A DNA stretch of 9,135 nucleotides from Porphyromonadaceae bacterium UBA7180. Lineage in GTDB: Bacteria > Bacteroidota > Bacteroidia > Bacteroidales > Muribaculaceae. Position numbers and translations under genes: made by a program. Positions 1-5,457 of the stretch are shown here, piece by piece. Within the stretch, counting starts at the first letter, position 1, and each line of letters begins with the position of its first letter. The notes under the pieces are model-generated. The model was given only the letters and a program-made list of their open reading frames with translations. It was not told the DNA's origin and did not search any database. Where the stretch lies: positions 7,079-16,213 of the forward strand of contig DKVK01000086.1 of NCBI GenBank assembly GCA_002491165.1. Direction: 5' to 3'.

Positions 1-507
1 GAAATAGAGGTGGAACTGGCGGTAGTAGTCTGCCATGGCGGCCTGGATGCCGTGGCAGAAGCCGGTGACGACGGCCGTGACCCATATCACCCAGTGGTGG
101 GCGGAGAAGAAATCGGAGGTGACGTTCTCGCGCAGGCAGATGGCCATGTAGATGGCGGCGAACCATACGTCGCCGCTAAGGCCGTCGAGTATGCGGCCTA
201 TGCGCGAATACTGGTGTGTCATGCGTGCCAGCTGGCCGTCGGCGCTGTCGAAGGAGTTGGCCCAGACCAGCAGGAACACGCCGAGCAGGTTCACCCAGAA
301 ATCGTTGAAATAGAAGCATACGCCGGCGCCGAGCCCCAGGAAGATGGAGGCTATGGTGATGGCGTTGGGGGTGACGTGCAGTTTTTTGGCCAACACGGCC
401 CAGGCGAACCCTATCGGGCGGTAGAAGATGAGGTCGAACCATTCCTCGGTGTCGCCCGATTTCAGTGTGTCGCGGTACTGTTGGCGCAGGGATGGTTTAC
501 GGCTCAT
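1..507 (-). CDS. CDP-alcohol phosphatidyltransferase family protein (3' end outside window)
   Basis: Integral membrane enzyme family that moves a phospho-alcohol between a CDP-linked donor and an acceptor alcohol, usually making phospholipid head groups. The first 169 residues are visible; the rest lies beyond the left edge. The family signature is at residues 87-113: D87-x2-D90-G91-x2-A94-R95, eight residues, G104-x3-D108. The last aspartate is D113 rather than the expected position 112, so the final spacing is D-x4-D instead of D-x3-D. Hydrophobic segments lie at about 32-40, 48-66, 70-85, 113-125 and 138-152. The ATG (505-507) overlaps the TGA of the upstream ATP-grasp gene in an ATGA arrangement, so translation is probably coupled. 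Family membership is firm. The alcohol (inositol, glycerol, ethanolamine or other) cannot be read from the sequence, although the upstream nucleotidyltransferase hints that the donor may be a CDP-alcohol made locally. Confidence 0.88.
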   Translation of the reverse strand, partial: MSRKPSLRQQYRDTLKSGDTEEWFDLIFYRPIGFAWAVLAKKLHVTPNAITIASIFLGLGAGVCFYFNDFWVNLLGVFLLVWANSFDSADGQLARMTHQYSRIGRILDGLSGDVWFAAIYMAICLRENVTSDFFSAHHWVIWVTAVVTGFCHGIQAAMADYYRQFHLYF

Positions 508-1373
508 CTTTTTCTGTATTTTTTTATTTCGGCAAGGATTGCTTTCGCTATCCAGGGGGCGGCCTCGGCGCGGCAGGGGGCGAAGCTGGGCCAGTCGTTG
601 AAGTCGATGATGCGCACGGAGCCGTCGGCGTCCACGATGGCGTCGCCGCCGTAGATGGTCACTCCGGTGACCTTGGCGGCGCGGTCGCATATTTCGCGCA
701 GGTGGGCCTCGTCGAAGGGAAGATGGCGCGCTGCGCCGTTCACGGCTTCGAGTCCGTATTTGCTATGCCCCGCCTCGAAGGGGTAGAACCAGAAGAAAAA
801 GGGCTGTCCGGCCACTCCGTAGAACTTGATGAGGTCGCCGACGAGGTGCCGGTTTATGACGGCGCGCTTGATGCCGCGGTAGAAGTATTCCTTGAGCACC
901 TCCTGGGCTTCTTCGGCGTGGCGGCAGTAGCTGACGTCTTCCTTGTGCATGGCGTGGAAGTCGCCGCGCTTAATCCAGCACGACTGGAATCCGGCCTCGC
1001 GCAGGGCTTTGGTGACGTCTTCGTCGGTATCCACCATCAGGGAGTCGGGGTAGGGGATACCGTTTCCGAGCAGTAGCCGCGTCATTCGCTCGCGGGTGCA
1101 GTTTTCGATGGCGTGGCCGCCGTTTATGACGAGACGTCCGGCGTCTTCGAGTTCCTGGAGTTTGGCTATGGAGCCGCGTTCGCGGCACATGTTCACTATT
1201 ATGTCTTCGGCCACCGGACCGTTGCGGAACTCCTCTTCGCTGTAAAGGTTCACCTCGCAGCCGCGTTTGCGCAGCTGCTCCACGGTAGCGTTGAAAATCG
1301 CCGCATCGTTGCCGATGTGGTTCGGTGAGTAGGCGCCGGCGCGCATCACGCCGGATATTTTTATGTCTGCCAT
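504..1373 (-). CDS. ATP-grasp-fold protein, probable ligase or kinase of unknown substrate
   Basis: A 289-residue soluble protein with no signal peptide. The C-terminal two thirds read like an ATP-grasp domain. The segment CWIKRGDF (132-139) supplies the likely ATP-contacting lysine K135. HLVGDLIKFYGV (176-187) resembles the central strands. YGGDAIVD (241-248) followed by IIDFNDWPSF (255-264) matches the metal-binding strand, with D257 and N259 in the D/E-x-N pattern of RimK-like and D-Ala-D-Ala-ligase-like enzymes. The N-terminal 100 residues would be the pre-ATP-grasp domain. ATP-grasp enzymes usually join a carboxylate to an amine or thiol through an acyl phosphate, though some are kinases. 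The gene sits 8 nt after a nucleotidyltransferase and overlaps the CDP-alcohol transferase by 4 nt, so it should work on the same product. The fold call is an inference from motifs; I do not recognise a named family, and no reaction is claimed. Confidence 0.75.
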   Translation of the reverse strand: MADIKISGVMRAGAYSPNHIGNDAAIFNATVEQLRKRGCEVNLYSEEEFRNGPVAEDIIVNMCRERGSIAKLQELEDAGRLVINGGHAIENCTRERMTRLLLGNGIPYPDSLMVDTDEDVTKALREAGFQSCWIKRGDFHAMHKEDVSYCRHAEEAQEVLKEYFYRGIKRAVINRHLVGDLIKFYGVAGQPFFFWFYPFEAGHSKYGLEAVNGAARHLPFDEAHLREICDRAAKVTGVTIYGGDAIVDADGSVRIIDFNDWPSFAPCRAEAAPWIAKAILAEIKKYRKR

Positions 1374-1381
1374 TGGTCTGT

Positions 1382-2104
1382 TTATTTTAGTGGTGAGCCG
1401 GCAATGAAGCGGCGAGCCGTCTCTATGTCGCCGGCGTGGTCCACGTCGATGATTTTACCCATATCGAAGCCGCGCACGTCGAGGCCGTCGGTGAGCAGGG
1501 CACGCTGGTAGTTGCGCATACGGCTCACTCCGGTTTCTATGCAGTGGCGCAGCACGGCGATGCAGTGGTCCGAGAGGCCGTAGATACCGCCCGAGACGTA
1601 GCGGTCCCGGCTGTCGGCGCTGTCGCGGAAGGCCGTTATGCGCATCTCCGGGTCGCAGTCCACGTAGAGCGGCTTCTCGTCGTCGATGTAGGAGGTCAGC
1701 GCCATCATGGCGTCGACCCGGGCCGGCGCGGCGGCGTATGCCTCCACGTAGCGGCGGAAATCTTCGGGGCGGAAAATGGTGTCCACGGTGGTCAGGACGA
1801 AGCGGCCTTTGCCTTCCATCAGGCGGCTCAGCTCGTAGAATGAGTGCATGGAGCTGGGGGTGGAGCGCACCACCAACGTCAGGGGCACGGGGAGCCGGAG
1901 CGCCAGCCCTTCGAGGAAGCTGCGCACTTCCGTCATCTGCTCGTTGACGATTACCGACACCGACTCGGCGCCGCATTGTGTGAAGATGTCTATCAGACGC
2001 TCCACCATGGGGCGCCCGTCGAGGTCTACGAGGGGTTTGGGTTTGGTGACACCCTCCTGCACCAGCCGCGAGCCTTCGCCGGCGGCTATTATACCGTAAT
2101 GCAT
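1382..2104 (-). CDS. MobA-like/sugar-phosphate nucleotidyltransferase
   Basis: A 240-residue GT-A-fold nucleotidyltransferase, which would activate a phosphorylated sugar, alcohol or choline-like compound as an NDP conjugate. The nucleotide-binding loop is IIAAGEGSRL (5-14), followed by KPKPLVDLDGRPMVER (21-36) with the lysine contacting phosphate. TTVDTI (105-110) holds D108, the expected metal-binding aspartate, and IDVDHAGD (219-226) supplies a second metal site (D220/D222). The length fits a stand-alone transferase without a left-handed beta-helix or acyltransferase domain. The overall pattern is closest to LicC/inositol-phosphate cytidylyltransferase-type enzymes, but the base and substrate specificity are not visible. 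The start is the first in-frame ATG, which begins directly with the MHYGIIAAG strand. No TAnnTTTG box lies upstream on this strand, so transcription probably continues from pdxA, 101 nt away. Confidence 0.88.
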   Translation of the reverse strand: MHYGIIAAGEGSRLVQEGVTKPKPLVDLDGRPMVERLIDIFTQCGAESVSVIVNEQMTEVRSFLEGLALRLPVPLTLVVRSTPSSMHSFYELSRLMEGKGRFVLTTVDTIFRPEDFRRYVEAYAAAPARVDAMMALTSYIDDEKPLYVDCDPEMRITAFRDSADSRDRYVSGGIYGLSDHCIAVLRHCIETGVSRMRNYQRALLTDGLDVRGFDMGKIIDVDHAGDIETARRFIAGSPLK

Positions 2105-2205
2105 TATAGGTAGCTGTTGAATGGATATATTTGTAGCTCGTGATAAATTATCTTTGGGCTGCTTTTATATTCTTGTTGGTTGGCGGAATGTGGCGTGTCG
2201 GGGCC
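2105..2205. other. Spacer between pdxA and the nucleotidyltransferase gene
   Basis: This 101-nt AT-richer gap separates two genes of the same orientation. I see no terminator hairpin and no minus-strand TAnnTTTG box, which fits read-through from pdxA. It does contain a perfect TATATTTG (2126-2133) on the opposite strand, without a matching upstream TTTG at the usual distance. Confidence 0.5.
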
Positions 2206-3378
2206 TCACTCCTTGTCAGTATCCTTTTCGGCCTCGGGAACGGCGGATTCCTTTCCCGCTTTCTTTTCGTTCTCTCCGGAGTGGGGTTTCTCCTCCTTTT
2301 TCTCCTCTTTCTTGTCTTCCTTTCTGGCGTCGCGTTCGGGCAGGGGACGCAGCGGGTTGCGTCGAGCGAAGTCGAAGTCGCGGCGTGCGCGGAAGATGTC
2401 GATGGCGCGGTAGATGGCCTGCCGCATGGAGGTTTCGTCTGCCTCGCCGCGGCCTGCTATGTCGTATCCGGTGCCGTGGTCGGGCGATGTGCGCACGTAG
2501 TCGAGTCCGGCGGTATAGTTCACGCCGTCGGTTGCTGCGAGCGTCTTGAACGGGCCGAGCCCCTGGTCGTGGTACATGGCCACGACGCCGTCGAACCGTG
2601 AGTAATTGCCGGAGCCGAAGAATCCGTCGGCGGCGTAAGGGCCGAAAGCGAGGATTCCCTCCTTGCGCAGGGACTCGAGGGCAGGACGGATTATGGTTTC
2701 GTCCTCGCTGCCTGTCACACCGTTGTCGCCGCAATGCGGGTTGAGGGCGAGCACGGCGATGCGCGGCCGTTCGCAGCGGAAGTCGCGCCGTAGCGATGCG
2801 TCGAGCGCTTTCACAGTGCCGCTTACGGAAGGGGCGGTGATGTGCTGCGCTATCTCCGCCACAGGTACGTGGGTGGTTACAAGCGCCACGCGCACCGTGT
2901 CGTTGAAGAGAATCATCAGCGAGCGTTGCCCGTCGTGGCCCAGCCGTTCCTGGAGATACTCCGTGTGGCCGGGGAAGTTGAAGTCGTCGCTGTGGATGGT
3001 GTTCTTGTTGATGGGCGCGGTGACGAGCACGTCAATCTGACCCTCCTGCAGGGCTTTGACGGCGGCTTCGAGGGCTGCGAAGGCGGCGTGTCCGGCTTCG
3101 CGCGTCGCCGTGCCGGTGTCGATGTGGATGTCGGGGCCGCAAACGTCCATCAGGTTGACGTGCCCGTCGGCGGCCTCGGCGGCCGTGGAGATGCTTCGGC
3201 AGCGGAAATCCTCCATGCCGAAACGCTTCCAGTAGTACTGCAATGCCTTCTCCGACCCGAAGATTACCGGGGTCAGGAGTTCCGTTATTTCCTCGTTGCC
3301 GAGGGCTTTAAGTATTATCTCGTAGGAGATGCCGTTGATGTCGCCATGCGTGATGCCGACGCGTATTTTTTTCGCCAT
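2206..3378 (-). CDS. pdxA: 4-hydroxythreonine-4-phosphate dehydrogenase (PdxA) with charged C-terminal tail
   Basis: Cytoplasmic enzyme of the DXP-dependent pyridoxal 5'-phosphate pathway. It oxidises 4-phosphohydroxy-L-threonine with NAD(P), giving 3-amino-1-hydroxyacetone phosphate for PdxJ. The start MAKKIRVGITHGDINGI was chosen because homology begins there; an in-frame ATG 66 nt upstream (3444) adds only a non-homologous leader. Metal-site residues are visible at H170 (TTHVP), H215 (NPHCGD), D251 (AADGFF) and H270 (YHDQG), all shifted by 4 from E. coli H166, H211, D247 and H266. PGHTEYL (136-142) and TSPDHGTGYDIAG (297-309) are also family motifs. The protein is 390 residues. The catalytic core ends near residue 348, and the last 40 residues are a Lys/Glu-rich, apparently disordered tail that E. 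coli PdxA (about 329 residues) lacks. A TAACTTTG promoter element lies about 85 nt upstream. Confidence 0.96.
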   Translation of the reverse strand: MAKKIRVGITHGDINGISYEIILKALGNEEITELLTPVIFGSEKALQYYWKRFGMEDFRCRSISTAAEAADGHVNLMDVCGPDIHIDTGTATREAGHAAFAALEAAVKALQEGQIDVLVTAPINKNTIHSDDFNFPGHTEYLQERLGHDGQRSLMILFNDTVRVALVTTHVPVAEIAQHITAPSVSGTVKALDASLRRDFRCERPRIAVLALNPHCGDNGVTGSEDETIIRPALESLRKEGILAFGPYAADGFFGSGNYSRFDGVVAMYHDQGLGPFKTLAATDGVNYTAGLDYVRTSPDHGTGYDIAGRGEADETSMRQAIYRAIDIFRARRDFDFARRNPLRPLPERDARKEDKKEEKKEEKPHSGENEKKAGKESAVPEAEKDTDKE

Positions 3379-3463
3379 AAAAAGCAAGTTAAGGGTCAAG
3401 GCGAGGGATGAGGTCAGTGCCGTCTGCTGTCGCGCCGGTGGCACCGCACACCCTTTCGCACCG

Positions 3464-3471
3464 CAAAGTTA
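3464..3471 (-). promoter_or_regulatory. Bacteroidetes -7 promoter element of pdxA
   Basis: On the minus strand the sequence reads TAACTTTG, a perfect match to the Bacteroidetes primary-sigma consensus TAnnTTTG. A T-run precedes it. No TTTG lies 19-21 nt upstream, so only the -7 half is clear. Transcription would begin near 3457-3460, giving a leader of about 80 nt before the pdxA ATG. Confidence 0.7.
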
Positions 3472-3581
3472 CTAAAAAAATTCCAAGTAACCCTCCCGCC
3501 GCCCCTATTTTATAATGTGACACGCGGCGCCGGTTATAAGCAAGGAGCTGATTTTAACGTCCTGAACTTTCAGAACATTTC
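3472..3581. other. Intergenic region between the pdxA promoter and the structured RNA
   Basis: No open reading frame is supported here. An imperfect inverted repeat (GTCCTGAA/TTCAGAAC, 3559-3576) lies just before the RNA candidate. A poor -7-like match (AACATTTC, 3574-3581) is the best promoter candidate I can find for that RNA, and I do not consider it reliable. Confidence 0.4.
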
Positions 3582-3691
3582 TGATTGAGGTGAAATAACT
3601 GCCATATAAGCGCTTCGAGTTCGGTTACGCAGCCCCGGGAGGCCGGTGTTCCATATAGGGGCCGGATTGGCGGCTGTGAGATTCCGGGATA

Positions 3692-3730
3692 CAAGAAGCC
3701 CCGCGCGGAAGGTCCGGCGGGGCTTTCTTG
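3692..3730 (+). other. Strong GC-rich inverted repeat inside the RNA candidate
   Basis: The arms CAAGA-AGCCCCGC and GCGGGGCT-T-TCTTG pair with one bulge, and inside them CGGA pairs with TCCG across an AGG loop, giving about 17 bp. On either strand this could act as a terminator-like hairpin. It lies well inside the larger closing stem, so I read it as an alternative fold of the 6S-like RNA rather than a separate terminator. The two folds are mutually exclusive because both use AGCCCCG-type arms. Confidence 0.5.
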
Positions 3731-3788
3731 AATAGGTGAAAGCTGATGGCTACTGCTTTCACCCACCTCAATCAATAAACCTTATCAG

Positions 3789-3795
3789 TTTTTTT
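3789..3795 (+). terminator. Probable terminator T-run of the 6S-like RNA
   Basis: Seven consecutive T residues follow the closing stem and the GGTGAAAGC/GCTTTCACC hairpin of the RNA candidate. The separation (14 nt from the closing stem) is longer than in a canonical intrinsic terminator, so the exact 3' end is uncertain and may be set by processing. It also separates this RNA from the convergent sigma-factor gene. Confidence 0.35.
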
Positions 3796-3861
3796 ATCCG
3801 GTAGGGCGCGGTGCAGGGGATGGGATCCCTGTGCGTGGCGCGCTGTGTATGGCGTGGCTCG

Positions 3862-4368
3862 TTATCTGTAATCTTTCAGCTTCCCCTGGAGGCGTTTGCG
3901 CGCAAAGAAGATGCGGCTTTTTACGGTGCCTAACGGAATGTTCATTTTCTCTGCTATTTCGGAATATTTATATCCGGCGATATACATGGTGAAGGGAACC
4001 TTGTATTCGGGGGTGAAGGCGTTGATGGCGGCCGAGATTTCCTTGGCGGCGAATGAGCCTTCCGGGGTCGCGAAGCCCGATTCCTGCGAGAGGTTCAGGT
4101 GGTAGAGGTCTTCCGTGGTGTCGACCACTGTGGCGGTGCGTACCTGGCGGCGGTAATTGTTGATGAATATGTTGCGCATGATGGTGAAGACCCATCCTTT
4201 GAAATTAATGTTGTCAACATACTTCGATTCGTTGTCAAGCACTTTGAGGGTTGTGTCCTGCACGAGGTCTCTTGCAGCCTCGCGGCTTGTCGTCAGTTGG
4301 TAAGCAAAGTTCAAAAGGTTGTTTTGAAGGCCTAACAGGCGTTGTTTGAAAGAGTGGGATTCGGCCAT
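3862..4368 (-). CDS. ECF-type RNA polymerase sigma factor (sigma-70 family)
   Basis: A 168-residue two-domain sigma factor that directs RNA polymerase to a specific promoter set. Region 2 (about 15-75) includes ARDLVQDTTLKVLDN (31-45) and FKGWVFTIMRNIFINNYRR (56-74), the core-binding and -10 recognition parts. After a linker (about 76-115), region 4 (117-165) contains YKYSEIAEKMNIPLGTVKSRIFFARKRL, a helix-turn-helix with the usual GTVKSR. I chose MAESHSF at 4368. The frame stays open to an ATG at 4443, but those 25 residues show no resemblance to the family. No anti-sigma gene is adjacent, and I recall closely similar solitary sigma factors in Bacteroides. The gene faces the 6S-like RNA tail to tail and is divergent from the division-protein operon. 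A one-mismatch -7 box (TAATTTTC on the minus strand, 4432-4439) is the best promoter candidate. Its regulon cannot be deduced. Confidence 0.93.
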   Translation of the reverse strand: MAESHSFKQRLLGLQNNLLNFAYQLTTSREAARDLVQDTTLKVLDNESKYVDNINFKGWVFTIMRNIFINNYRRQVRTATVVDTTEDLYHLNLSQESGFATPEGSFAAKEISAAINAFTPEYKVPFTMYIAGYKYSEIAEKMNIPLGTVKSRIFFARKRLQGKLKDYR

Positions 4369-4642
4369 TGTTTCGAGTAGTTGAGTTATTATTGTTTTTT
4401 GGGTTGTTTGAAAGTATAACATCCGTGAGGGGAAAATTATCATCGGTTTTTGATTTTTTTTGGTAGTGAAGGTGTTTTTTAACGTTTAGCCATCCGGATG
4501 CAGCATTATGTGTTAATTTATGTAACAAAACAGTTTCTAAGTAATGAAAATCAATGGATGGTGGAAAAGTGTTCACTGTTTCCCTTTCTGCAAATTTTGG
4601 TTTTTTCACTTTAATTTTTGCGTGTACTTGAAATATAATAGC
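4369..4642. other. AT-rich divergent promoter region
   Basis: This stretch separates the sigma-factor gene from the division-protein gene and is markedly more AT-rich than the flanking genes, with many T-runs. It contains a perfect 10-bp palindrome, CATCCGGATG (4491-4500), and the weak minus-strand -7-like box at 4432-4439. No gene is supported in it. Confidence 0.5.
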
Positions 4643-4650
4643 TAATTTTG
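4617..4650 (+). promoter_or_regulatory. Bacteroidetes-type promoter of the division-protein operon
   Basis: TAATTTTG (4643-4650) is a perfect TAnnTTTG -7 box. A TTTG (4617-4620, within TTTTTG) lies 22 nt upstream, slightly wider than the usual 19-21. The ATG follows 25 nt after the -7 box, so the leader is about 20 nt. Confidence 0.75.
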
Positions 4651-4675
4651 TAGTCCGTAATTCCCCTGTACACTT

Positions 4676-4981
4676 ATGGGTAAAAGATTAAAAAGACTGA
4701 ACCTGCTGGTGCGCCGCCGCTCCCACCTCACCCTCCTTATCATAGTGGGGGTGATAGTGCTGTTGCTGTTTTTCAACGACGACACGTCGCTGGCGCTCAA
4801 CCTCAAATACCAGAACGAGATAAACCGACTGCAGAACGAAATAAAGCTGAACCGGGATTCCGCCGCCCTCTACCGCGAGAAGCGCCTCTCGGTACTGGCC
4901 GGCCGCGACGAGCTGGAGCGCCTGGCGCGCGAACGTTTCAACATGCAGAAAAACACCGAAGATGTCTATGTCATCAAATAA
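4676..4981 (+). CDS. FtsB/DivIC-family septum formation initiator
   Basis: A 101-residue bitopic inner-membrane protein of the cell-division FtsB/DivIC family, which bridges FtsL and FtsQ/DivIB and helps activate septal peptidoglycan synthesis. The order of parts is diagnostic. A basic cytoplasmic N-terminus (KRLKRLNLLVRRR) is followed by one membrane helix (about 17-34, ending at LLLFFNDD). Next is a periplasmic coiled coil (about 42-78, LKYQNEINRLQNEIKLN and on), then the conserved segment RDELERLARERFNMQ (77-91) with a short acidic end. Length is normal for the family. It is first in its transcript, behind a consensus promoter, and overlaps the next gene by 20 nt. FtsB versus DivIC naming cannot be decided from sequence alone. 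Confidence 0.9.
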   Translation: MGKRLKRLNLLVRRRSHLTLLIIVGVIVLLLFFNDDTSLALNLKYQNEINRLQNEIKLNRDSAALYREKRLSVLAGRDELERLARERFNMQKNTEDVYVIK

Positions 4982-5399
4982 CATAACCAAGAAACGCAAA
5001 CTGCTCGACACCCTGGCGTCGGTGGGTATGCTGCTGGTGGCGGCAGCCCTGGCCATCCCGCTCGTCAAGATGGGCGACGTGCAGTTCCTTTCCCCGTTCA
5101 AATGGGTGTTCGCGGCCGGCGCGCTGCTCTACACCGTGGCGCGTGTGCTCAATCCCGTGGACTCCGCGGAGTCGCTGCGCCTGCGCCGCCTCCACCGTAT
5201 GCAGGCCTGGGCCGGAATAGCATTCGTGATAGCCGCTTTCTTCTGGTTCTACAACGAAGAGCGTTTCGGCAACGCTGCCGGCACGCTCCAGATTACGCGC
5301 CAGACCATCCTCTTCGCCCTCGTCGGCGCCGTGCTCCAGATAGTATCCTCATGGATGATTTTTTCGCGCGAGAAAAAGGAGAAAAAAACCTCCGCTTAG
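4962..5399 (+). CDS. Four-helix integral membrane protein of unknown function
   Basis: A 145-residue inner-membrane protein that I do not recognise as a named family. Four hydrophobic helices are apparent at about 16-36, 46-62, 81-98 and 112-134, joined by short loops. One loop is basic (LRLRRLHRMQ, 72-81), and the C-terminal tail is strongly basic (REKKEKK). The start is ambiguous: ATG at 4962 or at 4968 (MSSNN...), and both lie inside the upstream division gene in another frame. The overlap (20 or 14 nt) implies translational coupling, so the protein may be made in step with the FtsB-like protein. I infer a loose link to envelope or division but no specific role. The downstream gap holds the coaX promoter and no convincing terminator. 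Confidence 0.85.
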   Translation: MSMSSNNITKKRKLLDTLASVGMLLVAAALAIPLVKMGDVQFLSPFKWVFAAGALLYTVARVLNPVDSAESLRLRRLHRMQAWAGIAFVIAAFFWFYNEERFGNAAGTLQITRQTILFALVGAVLQIVSSWMIFSREKKEKKTSA

Positions 5400-5418
5400 C
5401 ATTTTTTATGCCATGTAA

Positions 5419-5450
5419 TTTGCCCACCTCCCGATTTTAACGTAATTTTG
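5419..5450 (+). promoter_or_regulatory. Consensus Bacteroidetes promoter of coaX, almost leaderless
   Basis: TTTG (5419-5422), a 20-nt spacer and TAATTTTG (5443-5450) form a full match to the TTTG-N19-21-TAnnTTTG consensus. The coaX ATG begins only 8 nt after the -7 box, so the transcript should start within a few nucleotides of the start codon or at it. Confidence 0.82.
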
Positions 5451-5457
5451 CCCGTTA

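Larger units (their letters stand above)
3582..3795 (+). ncRNA. ssrS: Structured non-coding RNA, 6S RNA-like
   Basis: A perfect 11-bp closing stem pairs TGATTGAGGTG (3582-3592) with CACCTCAATCA (3764-3774). Inside are two strands of nearly equal length (3593-3630 and 3725-3763) that could form a central bubble. An apical rod then follows: AGCCCCG/CGGGGCT (3631-3637 with 3718-3724), GGA/TCC, TTCC/GGAA (3649-3652 with 3707-3710), GGGGC/GCCCC (3658-3662 with 3698-3702) and an inner CGGA/TCCG. The 3' bubble strand contains a perfect 9-bp hairpin, GGTGAAAGC/GCTTTCACC (3735-3743 with 3755-3763). A closed stem of about 190 nt with a central bubble and a 3'-strand hairpin is the 6S RNA architecture, which mimics an open promoter and binds housekeeping RNA polymerase. 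The plus strand is favoured by that hairpin and by a seven-T run (3789-3795) about 14 nt after the closing stem. No clear promoter was found. An alternative fold contains a strong local hairpin at 3692-3730. That a structured RNA is present is likely; the 6S identity is an inference from shape. Confidence 0.55.

Noticed and set aside
10..1076. Long plus-strand open frames (214 and 203 codons) opposite the CDP-alcohol transferase and ATP-grasp genes
   Set aside because: The minus-strand genes carry clear family motifs and coupled start/stop signals. The plus-strand frames show repetitive Val/Gly/Ala-rich products typical of GC-rich antisense shadows.
3379..3444. Upstream ATG extending PdxA by 22 residues
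   Set aside because: The extension has no family resemblance, and the conserved PdxA fold starts at MAKKIRVGITHGD. A promoter at 3464-3471 would transcribe it, but an internal start is far more consistent with homologs.
3554..3775. 73-codon open frame on the minus strand between pdxA and the sigma gene
   Set aside because: It coincides almost exactly with the structured RNA candidate, has no recognisable domain, and its composition follows the hairpin arms. The RNA explains the sequence better.
3814..3831. Inverted repeat CAGGG/CCCTG after the sigma gene as a terminator
   Set aside because: The stem is only 5 bp and no T-run follows on the minus strand, so termination there is not supported.
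4369..4443. Upstream ATG extending the sigma factor by 25 residues
   Set aside because: The extra residues do not resemble sigma region 1 or 2. The best promoter candidate (4432-4439) would start transcription downstream of that ATG.
5376..5415. Possible terminator after the four-helix membrane protein gene (GGAG/CTCC and GCAT/ATGC repeats)
   Set aside because: The stems are 4 bp with A- or T-rich loops, too weak to call. The T-run lies inside the putative loop rather than after a stem.
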